From positions 41,706,704 through 41,770,703 of the forward strand of contig OZ038384.1 of NCBI GenBank assembly GCA_964036045.1: 64,000 nt of DNA, written 5' to 3'. This DNA comes from Eutreptiella sp. 'Long Island Sound 2002'. Its lineage: Eukaryota; Euglenozoa; Euglenophyceae; Eutreptiales; Eutreptiaceae. This document shows positions 33,516-45,143 of the stretch, one piece after another. The notes below the pieces were generated by a model. It saw nothing but the letters and a program-made list of their open reading frames with translations, was not told where the DNA came from and made no database searches. Position 1 is the first letter of the stretch; each line of letters begins with the position of its first letter. The translations under genes were made by a program, and so were the position numbers.

Positions 33516-34817
33516 AGGAGCCCCCACGGGAGTGGGACCTCGGAGGTCTCTCCTCCGTAAATCAGTGGAATCCCTGAGAAAGCGAAGGCACATCGGGTGC
33601 CGAAGAAGGCTCCAGAAGAGCCAAAACCACTGAGTTTCGCCACTCCCAACCCCTGGAGCGCCCTGCCAAGGGAAGTACATGTGGGTACGGGACATGGCAA
33701 GAAGGAAGGAGCGGCCACGGAGAGCCCCGTGGACGGGCAGGACCAACCCAAGATCTACACCATCCGTGACCATACCCTTGAAGTCCTGATGCACTCGGAC
33801 GTGCTAGAGTTGCATGCCGTGAGAGTCGTCCATACACCTCATGGCGACGAGCGGCAGTTGCACTTGAAAGTGCGAGTACGGTGCGGACGAGAGGAGAAGG
33901 TGGTGGATGTGTTAGTGGATACGGGTGCCCAGGTGAGCCTGGTCCGGAGAGGGTTGTTCAAGGAGGAACTCCTGCAGCCCAGCCGGAGACCGGTCCGCCT
34001 GAAGGTCGCCAACGGAGAGATTATGGGTGGCGGCACCCATGAGGCCACTATCAGTATGGAATTCTGGGAGCATGAGCGCTTGAACCGCCCTGATCAGGCG
34101 AAGAGAAGCACTCTATCCGGGAACTTCTATGTGGCCGACATTACAGATTGGGATATGATCATGGGGTATGACTTCATGGTGGCAAATGCCATTGGAGCCC
34201 TTCCCCATGGCGCAACGCTGGTCGGGGAGGATGATGAATGCCTCACATGGCTGTCGACGGACTATGCATGCGGATCATCCCAATGGAGTGCTGAGGAGAA
34301 GCATCGGATCGTCCGAGCGGTGCAAGCTGTGGGTGCCAAGTCCAGAGGAGACCGCGGAGTTCAGCTCACGGAGCATGGAATGGCGCCGCAGGTGTATGAC
34401 AGGATGATGCAGACGCTGGGAGCCGAAGCGCCCGAGACGGACGTCTTCGCTTCCCGGGATGCCCCACTTTTGCGGAAGTGTAGGAGGCATTGGCATCGAG
34501 GAGACTCAGCCTGGCACAGGCATTGGGGTTTGAAGGAGTGGGGACCCATGTATTGGCATGGCTCCCTGGACAATACCCGACGTACGGTGGAGAAGATCAT
34601 CGCGGATAGGGCGAAGGGGATCCTGGTCATAACCGGCATAGGATCCACCCCATGTCCGCTGGAGGGTCTCAAGTCGACGCTGGACTCCATCACCCTGAAC
34701 GAGTTGTCATTCGGGCCAGAGGAGGAGTTGTTCATCGACGCCAAGGGTGTATCAATGCCCTCCCCGGGTCAAGCGTCGGGCAGCCGGGCTTTCCTGGTGG
34801 ATGGGGCGCAAGCCTAA
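33516..34817 (+). pseudogene. pol: Protease region of pol plus a DIRS-like 'DFAS' domain
   Basis: In the gag frame, reopening after stops at 33513 and 33558. A retropepsin domain shows VLVDTGAQVSLV (active-site D-T-G-A) and WDMIMGYDFM (the ILG-type flap end). After it, ETDVFASRDAPLLRKC...HW...KIIADRAKGILVITG resembles the module found between protease/RT and RNase H in DIRS and some algal or animal retroelements (related to Dam-type N6-adenine methyltransferases). The N/D-PP-W/Y catalytic motif expected near YWHGSLDN is missing, so it would be inactive as a methyltransferase. Stops at TAA 34815, with pol continuing in frame. Confidence 0.75.
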
Positions 34818-36287
34818 CCGACGGGTGATGAAGCATTCATCCGTAGGGTGGAGGCGGTGCCCATGAAGGTCATGTTTGAGCCCAAGGAGGGGACGGATCA
34901 GCCAATTGATGGCATTGACGTCCTGTCCCACGCCAAGATCAACGACGTCGTCAACTACATGCGGATGGGGATGCACGACAGTGTGGCAGCCAAGAAGAGG
35001 CGGGCCATGGTCAAATCTCCGCATTGGTGGGATGACCAGATGTTGGTGACCGGCAAGTACGAGAAGGATGAGTTCGTGGCGAGGGTCATGGATCACATCG
35101 CGGACCAATACGATGGTCCGGTTGGGTCGGACCCACCAACGTGGGGTTTTCCAAGAGGGGGAACCGGTAGCGACGAGCACCAGCCCGAAGCCGCAAATTT
35201 TCGAAGATTATCGGTGGGAATCGCGACCCACGACGATGAAGACGGCATATCGGACGAGGAGATGTCGGACTCGGACCCAGAAGAGGCCTATCCCGCAGTG
35301 CGGTCGGTTGTATCTATACCGAAGCAAGCTGCTGAAGAGGCCCAGGAGAACCCGAAGGTCGCCGAGCTGAAGGAGAGGCTGATCCATGCCTATCCGCGGC
35401 TATTCAGTGGCGTCGCCAACAAGAACCCTCCAGATCGTGGGAGGTTTGGTACAGCGAAGATCAAGCTGAAGCCGAACCCCAAGATCTATCGTCATCGGGA
35501 GTACCAACTTCAGGGCGATCGGGCCGAGGCCATGAAGAAGCTGTTGGCCGAGTTCATTGAGCGGGGATGGATCGAACCCTCTGACAGTGAATGGGCCAGC
35601 CCAGCCTTCATCGTGCCCAAGAAGGAGAAGGGCGAATGGAGGTTGGTGATGGATTACAGAGGTTTGAACGAGCAGACCGAGCACGACTCGTACTCGCTTC
35701 CCCTGATCGACTCCATCCTCCAAAAATAACAGAAAAAGCGGATTTTCACGGTGTTGGACCTGAAACACGGTTATCACCAGATGCCGCTACACCCGGACTC
35801 CAGGCCCTGCACAGCGATGTCCACACCGCTGGGGCCCATGCAGTGGAAAGTGGTGCCTATGGGCGCCAAGAATGGCAACGCCGCTTTCCAGCGCATGATG
35901 GAGGAACTACTCGGTCCTGTCCGGGACTGTGCCGATCCCTTCGTGGATGACATCATCATCGGGTCCGGCACGGAGAACATGACTGAGGACGAGCTCATCA
36001 ACGCGCATGAGAAGGATCTGCGCCGAGTGCTCAGCGAGTTGGACAAGCACAACATGGTGTGCAAGCCCACCAAAGCCTCACTCTTCGTGAAGGAAGTGGA
36101 GTTCGCGGGTCACGTGGTTGGTCAGGGGCAACGCCGTCCCATGCCTGGGAAGCTGGTGTCCTTGCACCACTGGGAGAAGCCCCAGACCATCAGCGAACTC
36201 CGGTCCTTCGTGGGGTTCTGCAATTACTATTCGGGCTATGTCCGGATGTATGCAGAACTCTCTGGGCCGCTGGACAAGATGGTGTAG
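34818..36287 (+). pseudogene. pol: Reverse transcriptase of Ty3/gypsy chromovirus, two in-frame stops
   Basis: The frame is unbroken by indels but carries TAA at 35727 and TAG at 36285. An acidic linker precedes the RT, which begins near KLKPNPKIYRHREY. Fingers: WIEPSDSEWASPAFIVPKK and RLVMDYRGLN. First catalytic Asp: TVLDLKHGYHQ. Catalytic pair: PFVDDIIIG at ~35940 (F-V-D-D variant of YVDD). Thumb: FVKEVEFAGHVV and LRSFVGFCNYY. The TAA lies just before the TVLDL block, so without readthrough the palm would not be made. Both stops are one C-to-T change from Gln codons. Confidence 0.92.
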
Positions 36288-38582
36288 GTGGGGAAGTTCG
36301 ATGGCCGAAAGGGAAGCAAGAAGAAGCTTGCTTGGACCCCTGAGGCTGAGGATGCGTTCAACCGCCTGAAGGAGCGACTCCTGGGGCAGTTGGGGCTGTT
36401 CCTGGTGGACCCGGACAAGGGATTCGTGCTACGGACAGACGCTTCGGACTATGCCGTGGGGGCAGTCCTCGAGCACGTCCGGGACGACGGGACTCATGTT
36501 CCCGTGGCGTTTTGGAGCAGGATCCTGGCCGAGGGCCAACGTCGAACATGGACCGCGAGGGAGAAGGAGACATACGCCATTGTATGTGCGCTCAGGAAGT
36601 GGTCTGGCCACATCGGACTGCAGCCGGTGGTGGTGTGCACGGACCACCAGTCCCTACAGAGCTGGCACAAGGAGCATGTCGACACCCCCTCAGGACCAGC
36701 GGCTAGAAGGGCCCGATGGCACGAGACGTTCGCCAAGTTCGACCTCAGCGTCGTGTACGTCCCGGGGAAGGACAACACTGTGGCAGATTGCCTCAGTCGC
36801 TGGGCCTACCCCGCGGGCAAGGTGTGGATGGACATATCCAGCCATGGCGACGCCGAGGAGACCGAGGAGGCCAAGCGCATCATCGAGATGGAGAAGGCCA
36901 TGGAGCAAGAGGGAGTCAGGTGTTTTGTGGTGATGGCAAACCGTACAGACCTGGCTAAGTTCCGGGGCGCCCGAGTCCAGGCTTTTCGAGAGGAAGCCCT
37001 CGAGCAATGGATGGTGGCACCTGTAGAGCTAGTCAGATCGGTGCTCACAGAGGACTGGTCGGATGACTATGCGGCATCCGAGCACTGGAGCAAGTACTGG
37101 AATGCCGTGAGCGCCCCGTCGGATGACGAATGGCCCGAGGACTTGACCGAGGATGTCGACAAGTTGTTCCTCAAGGACAAGCTGCTGGTGCCCGAGAACC
37201 GAGTGGAGGAGCTCATTGACCATTGGCACAACGCCCAGCTCATGCACCCTGGCCGAGACAAGATGCAGCAGGACCTGGAGTGGCGTTTCAAGTTCCCTCC
37301 GGGGTACTACGCCATCTTGGATAGGTACTGCAGCGACTGTGCCGTGTGTCGGGCCACGAAGAGCCCCAACCACTCCACAGCGGGCAACCCGGTGTACACG
37401 GCTATACCGGAGGCCCCTATGCGGTCCGTGGCCATGGATGTATTCGCCATGCCTGAGGTCACCGTGGAAGGAGAGACTTACGACTGTGTCATCCTGGCGG
37501 TGGATAGGCACAGTGGGTATATCGTGGCGGTCCCTGGCAAGAAGTCCAAGAAGAAGGACAAGAAGGACAAGCATGGAGTGGGGCTGCAGGCCAAGACCGT
37601 CGCTAATGCCATGATCAGGCATTGGCTGACGATTTTCGATGTCCCAGCTGTCATCTGCAGCGATCGGGGCAGTCAATTCGTGGGGACGTGGTTCAAGACG
37701 TTGTGCAAGCACATGGGAATTCGGCACGCCAAGACCGTGGCATACCACAGCCGGTCGAATGGCCGGGCTGAGGTGGCCGGGCGGCAGATGTTCGAGAAGT
37801 TACGCCAGCTGCACATCGACGAACCGGGCCGGAATTGGTACAATTCGCTGTGGAGGGTACTCCAAGCGTATCACGACCTTCCGGGGCCCACTGGATTGTC
37901 GCCCCATCGCATCCTGTTCCTACGGGATCGAGTGTCACGCACTCTCCCGTGGTTGGACCATGGCAAAGTGGCCCGAGATGCGAAGGCCATGATGGCTGAG
38001 GCGGACGACACGGCGGCCAAGGTGTGCAAGGCACTACAGGATGAGCATGTCAAGAGGGCCAAGTACTTCAAGCAGGGAAAAGTCCAGAAGTATGCTCTCC
38101 AAGACACCGTGTGGGTGGAGCGGCACCACAAGGATGTCCTGTCCAGGCATCGGCAGGCATCTTGGTATGTGCCGGGGGTAATCGTTCGGAAGGTCGGGCA
38201 GGATGTGTATGCGGTTCGTGTGGGGGATAACAAGATCCTGGACCGCGACCACACCCAGCTTCGTCCCCGAGCACCAGACCCCAGCGGACGTCCCGTCACC
38301 TTCGAGTTCACGGCCGGCGATGTGGACTCGGACAACGAGGGTGAGGACGACGACTTCACCGCTGAGAAGATCCTGGCGGACAAGCCGGACCCGGGGACGC
38401 CTGGGGGTAGGCTTTGTAAAGTCCGTTGGAAGGGATTCGCCGCATCCAGGGATTCGTGGGAGGCTCCGAGCAGTTTTGTGCCGAGGTACACCACGGTCTG
38501 GATGGACTACCTGAAGAAAAAGAATATTTCTTTGGATGTCAAGGACGTGTTAGTCCATTTGGTTGCTGCTGTAGCACCGTAA
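36288..38582 (+). pseudogene. pol: RNase H, integrase and chromodomain of Ty3/gypsy chromovirus
   Basis: Continuous 764 codons. RNase H: RTDASDYAVGAVLEH (Asp), KETYAIVCAL (Glu), VCTDHQSLQSW (Asp) and GKDNTVADCLSR (Asp). Integrase: zinc-binding HWHNAQLMHPGR and CSDCAVC, then the DDE core with Asp in MDVFAMP / LAVDRHSGY, Asp in VICSDRGSQF and Glu in SNGRAEVAGR. A GPY/F-like region follows. The C-terminal chromodomain runs from FTAEKILADK through CKVRWKGFAASRDSWEAPSS to VWMDYLKKK, with the aromatic W-x-x-W-type pattern. A chromodomain on integrase defines chromoviruses and is thought to steer integration to heterochromatin. Relative to the RT part, only the TAG at 36285 separates them. Ends at TAA 38580. 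Confidence 0.93.
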
Positions 38583-38965
38583 TGGATCCCCCTTGGCATT
38601 TTGTTTGTTTCTGTGAATGAGGAGACGGGCGAGGGCGTTCATCCGGCGATTTTTTCGGCCTTGATTGGCCATATACCCCCTTCACTCGATCTCCACGTAT
38701 ATATTTCATCGTGGTATACGTATTTAGATCGATCGACGACGTTTCTCTATCTTTGATCCCCTTGGTCCATGTTGTAGATCGAGAGGAGACCGGATATGGC
38801 GTAGGGCACCGATTATCAGTGTCCTCACCCCTCCCTTGGGGCATGGGGGACGCCTACAACGTGTGTGGGGCCTCCATGTGTCCTTGGGACATGGAGGGGG
38901 GGGTTGGAGCCCATTGGGGTCCTCCCGTCCTCTCTTCAATGGATTCCGAGCGGTAACAACGCTCT
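38583..38965 (+). other. Untranslated region between pol and the 3' LTR
   Basis: About 380 bp without gene features. It includes AT-rich 'cacgtatatatttcatcgtg' and a short inverted repeat around 'cctccatgtgtccttgggacatgg'. Confidence 0.5.
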
Positions 38966-38976
38966 GAGAAGGGGGG
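38966..38976 (+). other. Polypurine tract
   Basis: GAGAAGGGGGG directly abuts TGAAGCC at 38977. It is the expected plus-strand primer position for an LTR element and fixes the LTR 5' end. Confidence 0.8.
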
Positions 38977-41342
38977 TGAAGCCGGTTCGGACCCCCGTGG
39001 CCATCTTGGGGTCACTTGGGGTGTGTATCTATGTGCCGGCAAGCCGCCATTGGCTGATATCATACTCTCCCGTCCACCTGATCTAACGCGATGTGATAGT
39101 GTGATAGGTTTGGCCATTCCGGCTATGAGCGGCCATATTCAGTACCGAGGCGCCGCCAGCGGAGATTTATATGTCGGAATATCAGGAATCAACAGGGTTT
39201 TATTATCATAATGTTTCCGTAATTTTTCAGCCTTTCGTTCTGATGGTCAATGTATCGGCGACCGTCAGTTGGCTCGCGATTTTGCGTTAACCGATTGGTT
39301 AACTGTTATTTCCAGATATTTTGGCGGAAACCCCGATGAAGGGTCAGATTTCATCAGTAAAGGGTTCGTTGCTTCCGCAATTTTCTAAATAAGCACTCGG
39401 AATTTTATTCTGAATTTTTCGCGATGTCGGAATCGGATTTTCGACTTCGACATCGCCCCACTTGATTTTGTCGTCTTCGAGTGGTCATACTCTTTTCCCT
39501 ATGCCCGAATCAGGTTTCCCTTATACTTGCCACCCATTTGACTTGGAGATATAAGGGAAACAAAAATGAATCGTGGGACCACTTTGAAGGGCCATATCTA
39601 CGCGCGATTGTGAGGAAAGAGAATAAGGAAGGTTGGGTTGCAAGCACCTTAGTCTCAAGTTAATTGAGGAAGCATCAAACGCCTTTGGTGCGCACACATG
39701 CCCGCTGTAGCAAGGGAAAAGGGTCAAGAGGGTATAAAGTGATATATAACTCTTGGACCGTGCAACCGAATATTTTAATGCGACTTTCGAGTGTGCCGCC
39801 TGAGTGTTGGGGTTGCATAGCAACTTTCCTTGGGTTCCTACGTATTTTTAACGTGAAGTTATGTCCATGGAGGGACATGGCATATCATGGTGGGAGCCAC
39901 ATTTTGAGGGTATGTGTTATATGCATGGTATATGTTTGATATGCTCACGCCCATGTTATATATCTTTTCGGCCGAAGAGATGGGGAGCCACACGTGACAA
40001 GGACTTTGCCCATGTCCCAATTGTGGAATTCAAAGCCCTAGACTAAGTCTACCGCATATGTATTGCTCATGGTATGTGGGACAACGAGAACCATGAGTGC
40101 ACTCCCATTTTCATGGGGCATGTAGATACGAGTGGCGAAGGTATCTCCATGCGCCTGATTGGGGATCCAAGTGGGGGAATTGTTCGCACATGGTTCCAAT
40201 CATTTGTGTATTGAACCATGAGCGGATATCATGGGTGAGCATAGAGATATATTATCATGACAACTTTGTATTTGGTCATATTTTCATGTTTTTGACCTCA
40301 ATTTTTGCTCATTTTTGCGTTTTGTGTACTTACCTGGTCGGCAAACAGCAAGAAGCCTATGGAGAGTCGAACCATAGTATGTTGTTCATATGTTGGCATA
40401 TGCTTCGGAGTTGAACACCACCATATGCGGGATCGCATACTCCATTTGGCTTGGCGCACGAAGGATCACAAGAATTGGTCTCAACATCATGGGCTGACTT
40501 GGGCCGTGCGTGGCGCCCATATCCGAAGGGGTTTCGAGGGTAAAGTGGGGATGTATATGGGCATTGGTCTTTGGTCTCTATCCTCCATGAATACTAGACT
40601 TCGATTCCATGCATGCTTTGAGCCTTCGGATAAGTGGTAACTTCAATTTTGAGCATATATTTGATATATGGCCAATATGGTGTGAATTGGCAGTTTTTTG
40701 GCATGTTATGAGTTCAAACTCATGGGGCATATCTCCAAGCTCATTCGGCTCCAAGTCCAACCAAGGTTACGTCAGGGTAGGGCATGGTCCTGAGTGCCAC
40801 TCTAGGCCATGACACGCCACCTCCCCTATTGGGCTAGGATATATAGGCTTGGGGGTGAACACATTTTTGGGGTTTATGTAGTGACTTGTGACACATGGCA
40901 TTTAGCCATCTTATTTGATCGGGTTCAGGGCATCATGTTGGTGAGTCAAGGGAAGGTCTTGAGTCCAGGGAATGAGGGGTCTATGGCTGTGAATGTGTAT
41001 GTTTCCATCTTTCCCCAACTTTGCTTTATTTGTGTTCATATGCCAATTTCAGGGCTTTCTTCCTTGGTGCATTTCTTGTACATGCCCGCCACCGTGAGAC
41101 GACCGGTGTGCTGAACGGAAGCCCGCAGCCTGATTTGGATTCTGAATCGGGTTATTGCTGCATTTGTGGGATCTGATTGCTGTTCAGGGTTGAAGGAGGA
41201 TTGTATTTTCGATTTTCTATATTTTTGGATTTTGGACCCAGGACTTTGAGAAATGCAAGCATTGATCAGGAGCAAATCAGCAGGGATTACAGGCGGAAGG
41301 GGCACAGCGGGGGCCGGTCCTGGTAGGGACCTTCTTTATTGT
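38977..41342 (+). repeat. 3' LTR of chromovirus (~2.37 kb)
   Basis: Full-length match to 12283-14653, diverged by several percent with small indels (for example near 39080). It contains the same short ATG-initiated ORF near its end (41253). The sequence to the right (from 'ggtaaac') does not resemble the satellite that flanks the 5' LTR, and I find no shared target duplication. Confidence 0.88.
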
Positions 41343-41530
41343 GGTAAACTTTTGGTTCACGGCATGCGACATGTGAACTGTTGTCGTTGCCGTGTGGGGC
41401 GGTCATCGGCAACTACCTGCTTGGTGTTATTGGCCACCTTCAGAAAAACGTGCCAAAAACGTTCCGTTCCAGGAGAACCTCAGGTTAGGCCACCACTTAA
41501 TGTACCAAACAACAAACACGCGAGTCCCAG

Positions 41531-41771
41531 AAATTTCCCAGATTGGACCGTTTCTGAACTGACAGCGTTTCCCGTATTCCATAAAATTTCCCAGATTGAA
41601 CCGTTTCTGAACTTACAGCGTTTCCCGAATTCCATAAAATTTCCCAGAGTGGACCGTTTCTGAACTGACAGCGTTTCCCGTATTCCATAAAATTTCCCAG
41701 ATTGGAACGCTTCCGAACTGACAGCGTTTACCGTATTCCATAAAATTTCTCAGATTGGACCATTTCTGAGC
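41531..41771 (+). repeat. 53-bp tandem repeat, about 4.5 units
   Basis: Units start at 41531, 41584, 41637, 41690 and 41743, each beginning AAATTTCCCAGATTGGACC. TTTCCCAGATTGGACCGT is shared with the extra block of the long satellite variant (for example 4828-4845). Confidence 0.92.
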
Positions 41772-42474
41772 CAGACATTGATATTGAGGTTCCCTGGTGG
41801 TTTGGTGGTGGTTTCATGGTGGTACTTCCGCCGAACACGTGACCTGCCATCCGCCGGCGGCTACGTGCATCAGGGATTGCCCAAACACTGGTGGAACTAA
41901 TGGCCACCAGTGACGGTGATGTGACGATCCGGTTGACAGAATGACCGATTGAAGCAGAAGGCCTTTGCAGTCGATTGGCACTGATCTTCTTCCCGCCTTC
42001 CTGTGTGTCCTTTCCAATTTAACGTGTCCCGTCAGATTGTGAATATGCGAACAGAAGAGAACAGGTTGTTCAACCTGCTCTGGGGTATGATGTGATTCAG
42101 CAACAATTAGGATCAATTTCACACTGTAGATCCAGCTTGTCCAACAGGCATCAACGGGCTCTGTCTCGTCATCGTGGACGCCTGGTCATCTGTTTCTTGT
42201 ATCTTGCTCTGGTGATTGATTCGATGCCCCCTTTACAAATGCCCATGTGGCAAACCCAGATATGACCACCCCTTGAGCAGCTGGTAGTTAGGTGATGTCT
42301 GCAAATACCATTAAACGCTTTTGTCTGTTATCGGATCGGATAAATTTCCGAACGTCCCTACGTCCAAATTCCTCAATCCTGTGATAATGAGTCATTGATA
42401 TTGAATCTGTGCACCACCCTAACCTGGTTGCTTCTGCGGATTTTCTCTTTCTGTAAAAAAGTAAAAGGGAAGCC
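41772..42474. other. Stretch without recognisable gene
   Basis: About 700 bp. No ORF above ~100 aa with family features. It may hold the 5' untranslated region or promoter of the ORF at 42475. Confidence 0.4.
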
Positions 42475-43263
42475 ATGGAAACCAGACCAACAGAACGACT
42501 CGAACAGACGATAGCGGAAATGGCATTGGCGATTTTGGCCAACCCAGGTGTTGGGCGAGTGGAGATCCTTGATAATCATGATGTATGCGTGGTCAACGCA
42601 TTTGTGAACAAAGTTCACGGGCACGGGCTGGAAATCAGTGTACCATTCCCATACATAACAATGCGTCTGTGGGGCAAACGTATACTTCTACATCGTTGGT
42701 TCGACGGCAATATGTCGAAAGATGGTTTGATATTTGCCATGATGTTTGCCTTTAAGGAAACACGACGGACCGCGGATGAAAGGGACCTGCACTCTCTGAT
42801 GCCACACCCAGATCAAATTTTGTGGGTTAGGATACGGTGTGACAGGGGACAGAAGAAGAACTGCGCATCTGTAATGTTCGACAAGCATATCAAGGGTTCC
42901 GTATGGTTTGATGTTATCAAAGAACCAGTCCCGATATCCGCGTGGGGGGACACATTGGGGGACAGGTGGTACGAGGCTCAAATACAAGTTCGGCCATTTG
43001 CTGGTTCTATTCTTTTCAAAAGATGGTTTAATGAACGATTGAATAGCCCATCACTTGCAAGATTGCCAGGTGATGTATGGGATCACACTGCGCGATTTCT
43101 GGGCCTCCCCAACCCTAACCCGGAGACTCATTCCCGGAGACCTTCAGACCCCCCTGGGTGGACGAGAGAAACAAAACGGAAGATGCTCAGTGATTACAAT
43201 TATGACTTAGATGCTGAACAAAGATTAGATTCTTATGGCCCCACGGCCAAGATCAATCAATAA
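42475..43263 (+). CDS. Unrecognised 262-aa protein with F-box-like C-terminal segment
   Basis: Single ORF, ATG 42475 to TAA 43261. No signal peptide or membrane segment. The first ~210 residues form a mixed alpha/beta pattern with many Trp and Arg (TMRLWGKRILLHRWF, FKRWFNERL) that I cannot place. Near residue 205, LARLPGDVWDHTARFLGLP resembles the start of an F-box (LP-x-D/E-[VI]-W...I..FL), although F-boxes are usually N-terminal. The tail is basic and hydrophilic. There is no TIR or LTR directly around it, so it may be a host or virus-derived gene. Coding status is plausible because the frame is open throughout and starts at a good ATG. Confidence 0.45.
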   Translation: METRPTERLEQTIAEMALAILANPGVGRVEILDNHDVCVVNAFVNKVHGHGLEISVPFPYITMRLWGKRILLHRWFDGNMSKDGLIFAMMFAFKETRRTADERDLHSLMPHPDQILWVRIRCDRGQKKNCASVMFDKHIKGSVWFDVIKEPVPISAWGDTLGDRWYEAQIQVRPFAGSILFKRWFNERLNSPSLARLPGDVWDHTARFLGLPNPNPETHSRRPSDPPGWTRETKRKMLSDYNYDLDAEQRLDSYGPTAKINQ

Positions 43264-43865
43264 AATCTGTACTCCCGCCTTTTCAAAGTGGGTTAGGCAT
43301 GGTCTTTGCAATTCACTGTTTGTCAATAACGAACAGTGTGATCCATGGTGGGACTGCAGGGCCTTCAAAACGGAGGGGTTCGTCAAACGGGGACGGAACG
43401 GCACATCGGTCAAGGCCAAGCCACTGGTGCAGCATTCGGTTCCTGGTGTATACTGGAAATTTTGACGCCGGACGGTGCCGGTCCAGTTTTAGATGGCTTG
43501 TTGTTTGTCGGGCCCGTCATAGGGTCCCGTTAGGGCCTACCAATTTCCCGGACAGGGTTTCCCGTGTCCCGTGTCCTGACTGTGTCATCTGTCCACAGGC
43601 TTCTAAATGGAGTACATTAAACGCACAATGCAAATGGACACTGTATCTGGTGACACAATAAATGAATTTACTGCGATCTACAATCATGTGACGGTTGAAT
43701 TGGAGGATAACAAAAAAATGACATTAAATGAAATTGCAAAGAATACGAAGAATTGGTCAGGATGGAGCAACAACAAAACCATCAAAAAGGAAGGAGCCTG
43801 GAAAAGATACATGATCTCGGCGTGTATGGATCATATGGGAGAGGGACGAGAGCACGGAAAAGGTG

Positions 43866-44150
43866 TGTGTAAGTGTAAGTGTAAGTGTAAGTGTAAGTGT
43901 AAGTGTAAGTGTAAGTGTAAGGGGAAGAAGTGTAAGTGTAAGTGTAAGTGTAAGTGTAAGTGTAAGTGTAAGTGTAAGTGTAAAAAGTGCAAGTGTAAGT
44001 GTAAGTGTAAGTGTAAGTGTAAGTGTAAGTGTAAGTGTAAGTGTAAGTGTAAGTGTAAGTGTAAGTGTAAGTGTAAGTGTAAGAAATGTAAGTGTAAGTG
44101 TAAGTGTAGGTGTAAGTGTAATTGTAAATGTAAGTGTAAGTGTAAGTGTA
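43866..44150 (+). repeat. (TGTAAG)n microsatellite
   Basis: Nearly pure 6-bp repeats for ~285 bp, with interruptions (gggaagaag, aaaaag, aaatg). Read in frame it gives long Cys-Lys or Val-Ser runs, which are artefacts of the repeat. Confidence 0.98.
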
Positions 44151-44162
44151 CGTTGACTCCGT

Positions 44163-44292
44163 AACCCCTTTGACTCTTTGACTCTTTGACTCCGTGATCC
44201 CTTTGACTCTTTGACTCTTTGACTCCGTGACCCCTTTGACTCTTTGACTCTTTGACCCCGTAACACCTTTGACTCTTTAGCCCCGTGACCCC
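44163..44292 (+). repeat. CTTTGACT minisatellite
   Basis: Tandem CTTTGACTCTTTGACTCCGTGACCC-type units (about 26-27 bp made of 8-bp subunits). It is the insertion site of the small LTR element: similar sequence resumes right after it at 46525. Confidence 0.85.
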
Positions 44293-44923
44293 TGTAGCAG
44301 GTTTGGGTTCTCACGCTGCGTTGGGATCCACGTGGTAGTGTTGGCCGCACACTCTTCGATGCTTGCGCTACTCTACCTTCCGGTCTCTTTGGTTTTTGAC
44401 TATGGATCCTGGATTCGAGCTTTCATTCCTTGATTCTGGTTCCTTGGCTCCATGTTCCTCACGAGGATTTTCGCAAACAAAACCGTGATCTCAAAATCCA
44501 AAATTTGATACCATCCCCGCAGCGTAGCATGATACCCAGACCATAGTGGACGCAATCAACATCCGAACATCGAACTCCATTGCTGCTCGCTGTTGCAGCA
44601 TGTTCTTGCTGTCGTCCACAGCGACGAAAAGTTCATGGACCCTTGCTGGGTCTGCAGTCCTGCCATCACATTCCTAAGGCAAAGCAGATGTGACCGCAAT
44701 AAAACTTTATACTATAATCGATAACCAGAACTCTAAAAACATGCAAAGTCAGAATCTAATCTACAGTTCTTAACACGTAATCAATGCCCAGGCGCCTTGC
44801 TTCTGTGACGCGCGCTCATCTCCCGCCACTTGTGCTAAAATAATAAAAATAGTGGTGACATTGTTTTTATAACTGTGGGGCCTGGATGGCAAAGACGGTT
44901 CATCGTACACGGGACCGGCTTCA
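44293..44923 (-). repeat. 3' LTR of the small LTR element
   Basis: 631 bp, equal in length to the partner LTR. The end read on the minus strand is TGAAGCCGG, the same start as the large chromovirus LTR. Confidence 0.88.
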
Positions 44924-45143
44924 CCTGCCCCTCAGAAGTGATCTCACAAAGTGAAACCGCTGCGACACACCATTTGCATCACACTCTGCCCCACTGCTCC
45001 ATTCACATATCACACCCTCATTTCGCTCCCGACACTTGGCAGTGCATGCCTGGCGTGGAAGGCTGTACAAACAGGAGCGTGGCGTGCTTACAGTGCCACA
45101 TTATCACAACAATAAGAAAATAATGCAAAGCTGGCAATCCAAA

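Noticed and set aside
32013-33794. 593-aa minus-strand ORF opposite gag
   Set aside because: Shadow of the GC-rich gag reading frame on the other strand; the plus strand carries recognisable gag and protease.
43607-44164. Long ORF rich in Cys-Lys (and Val-Ser in another frame)
   Set aside because: It is a translation of the (TGTAAG)n microsatellite; open frames arise because the 6-bp unit contains no stop in those frames.
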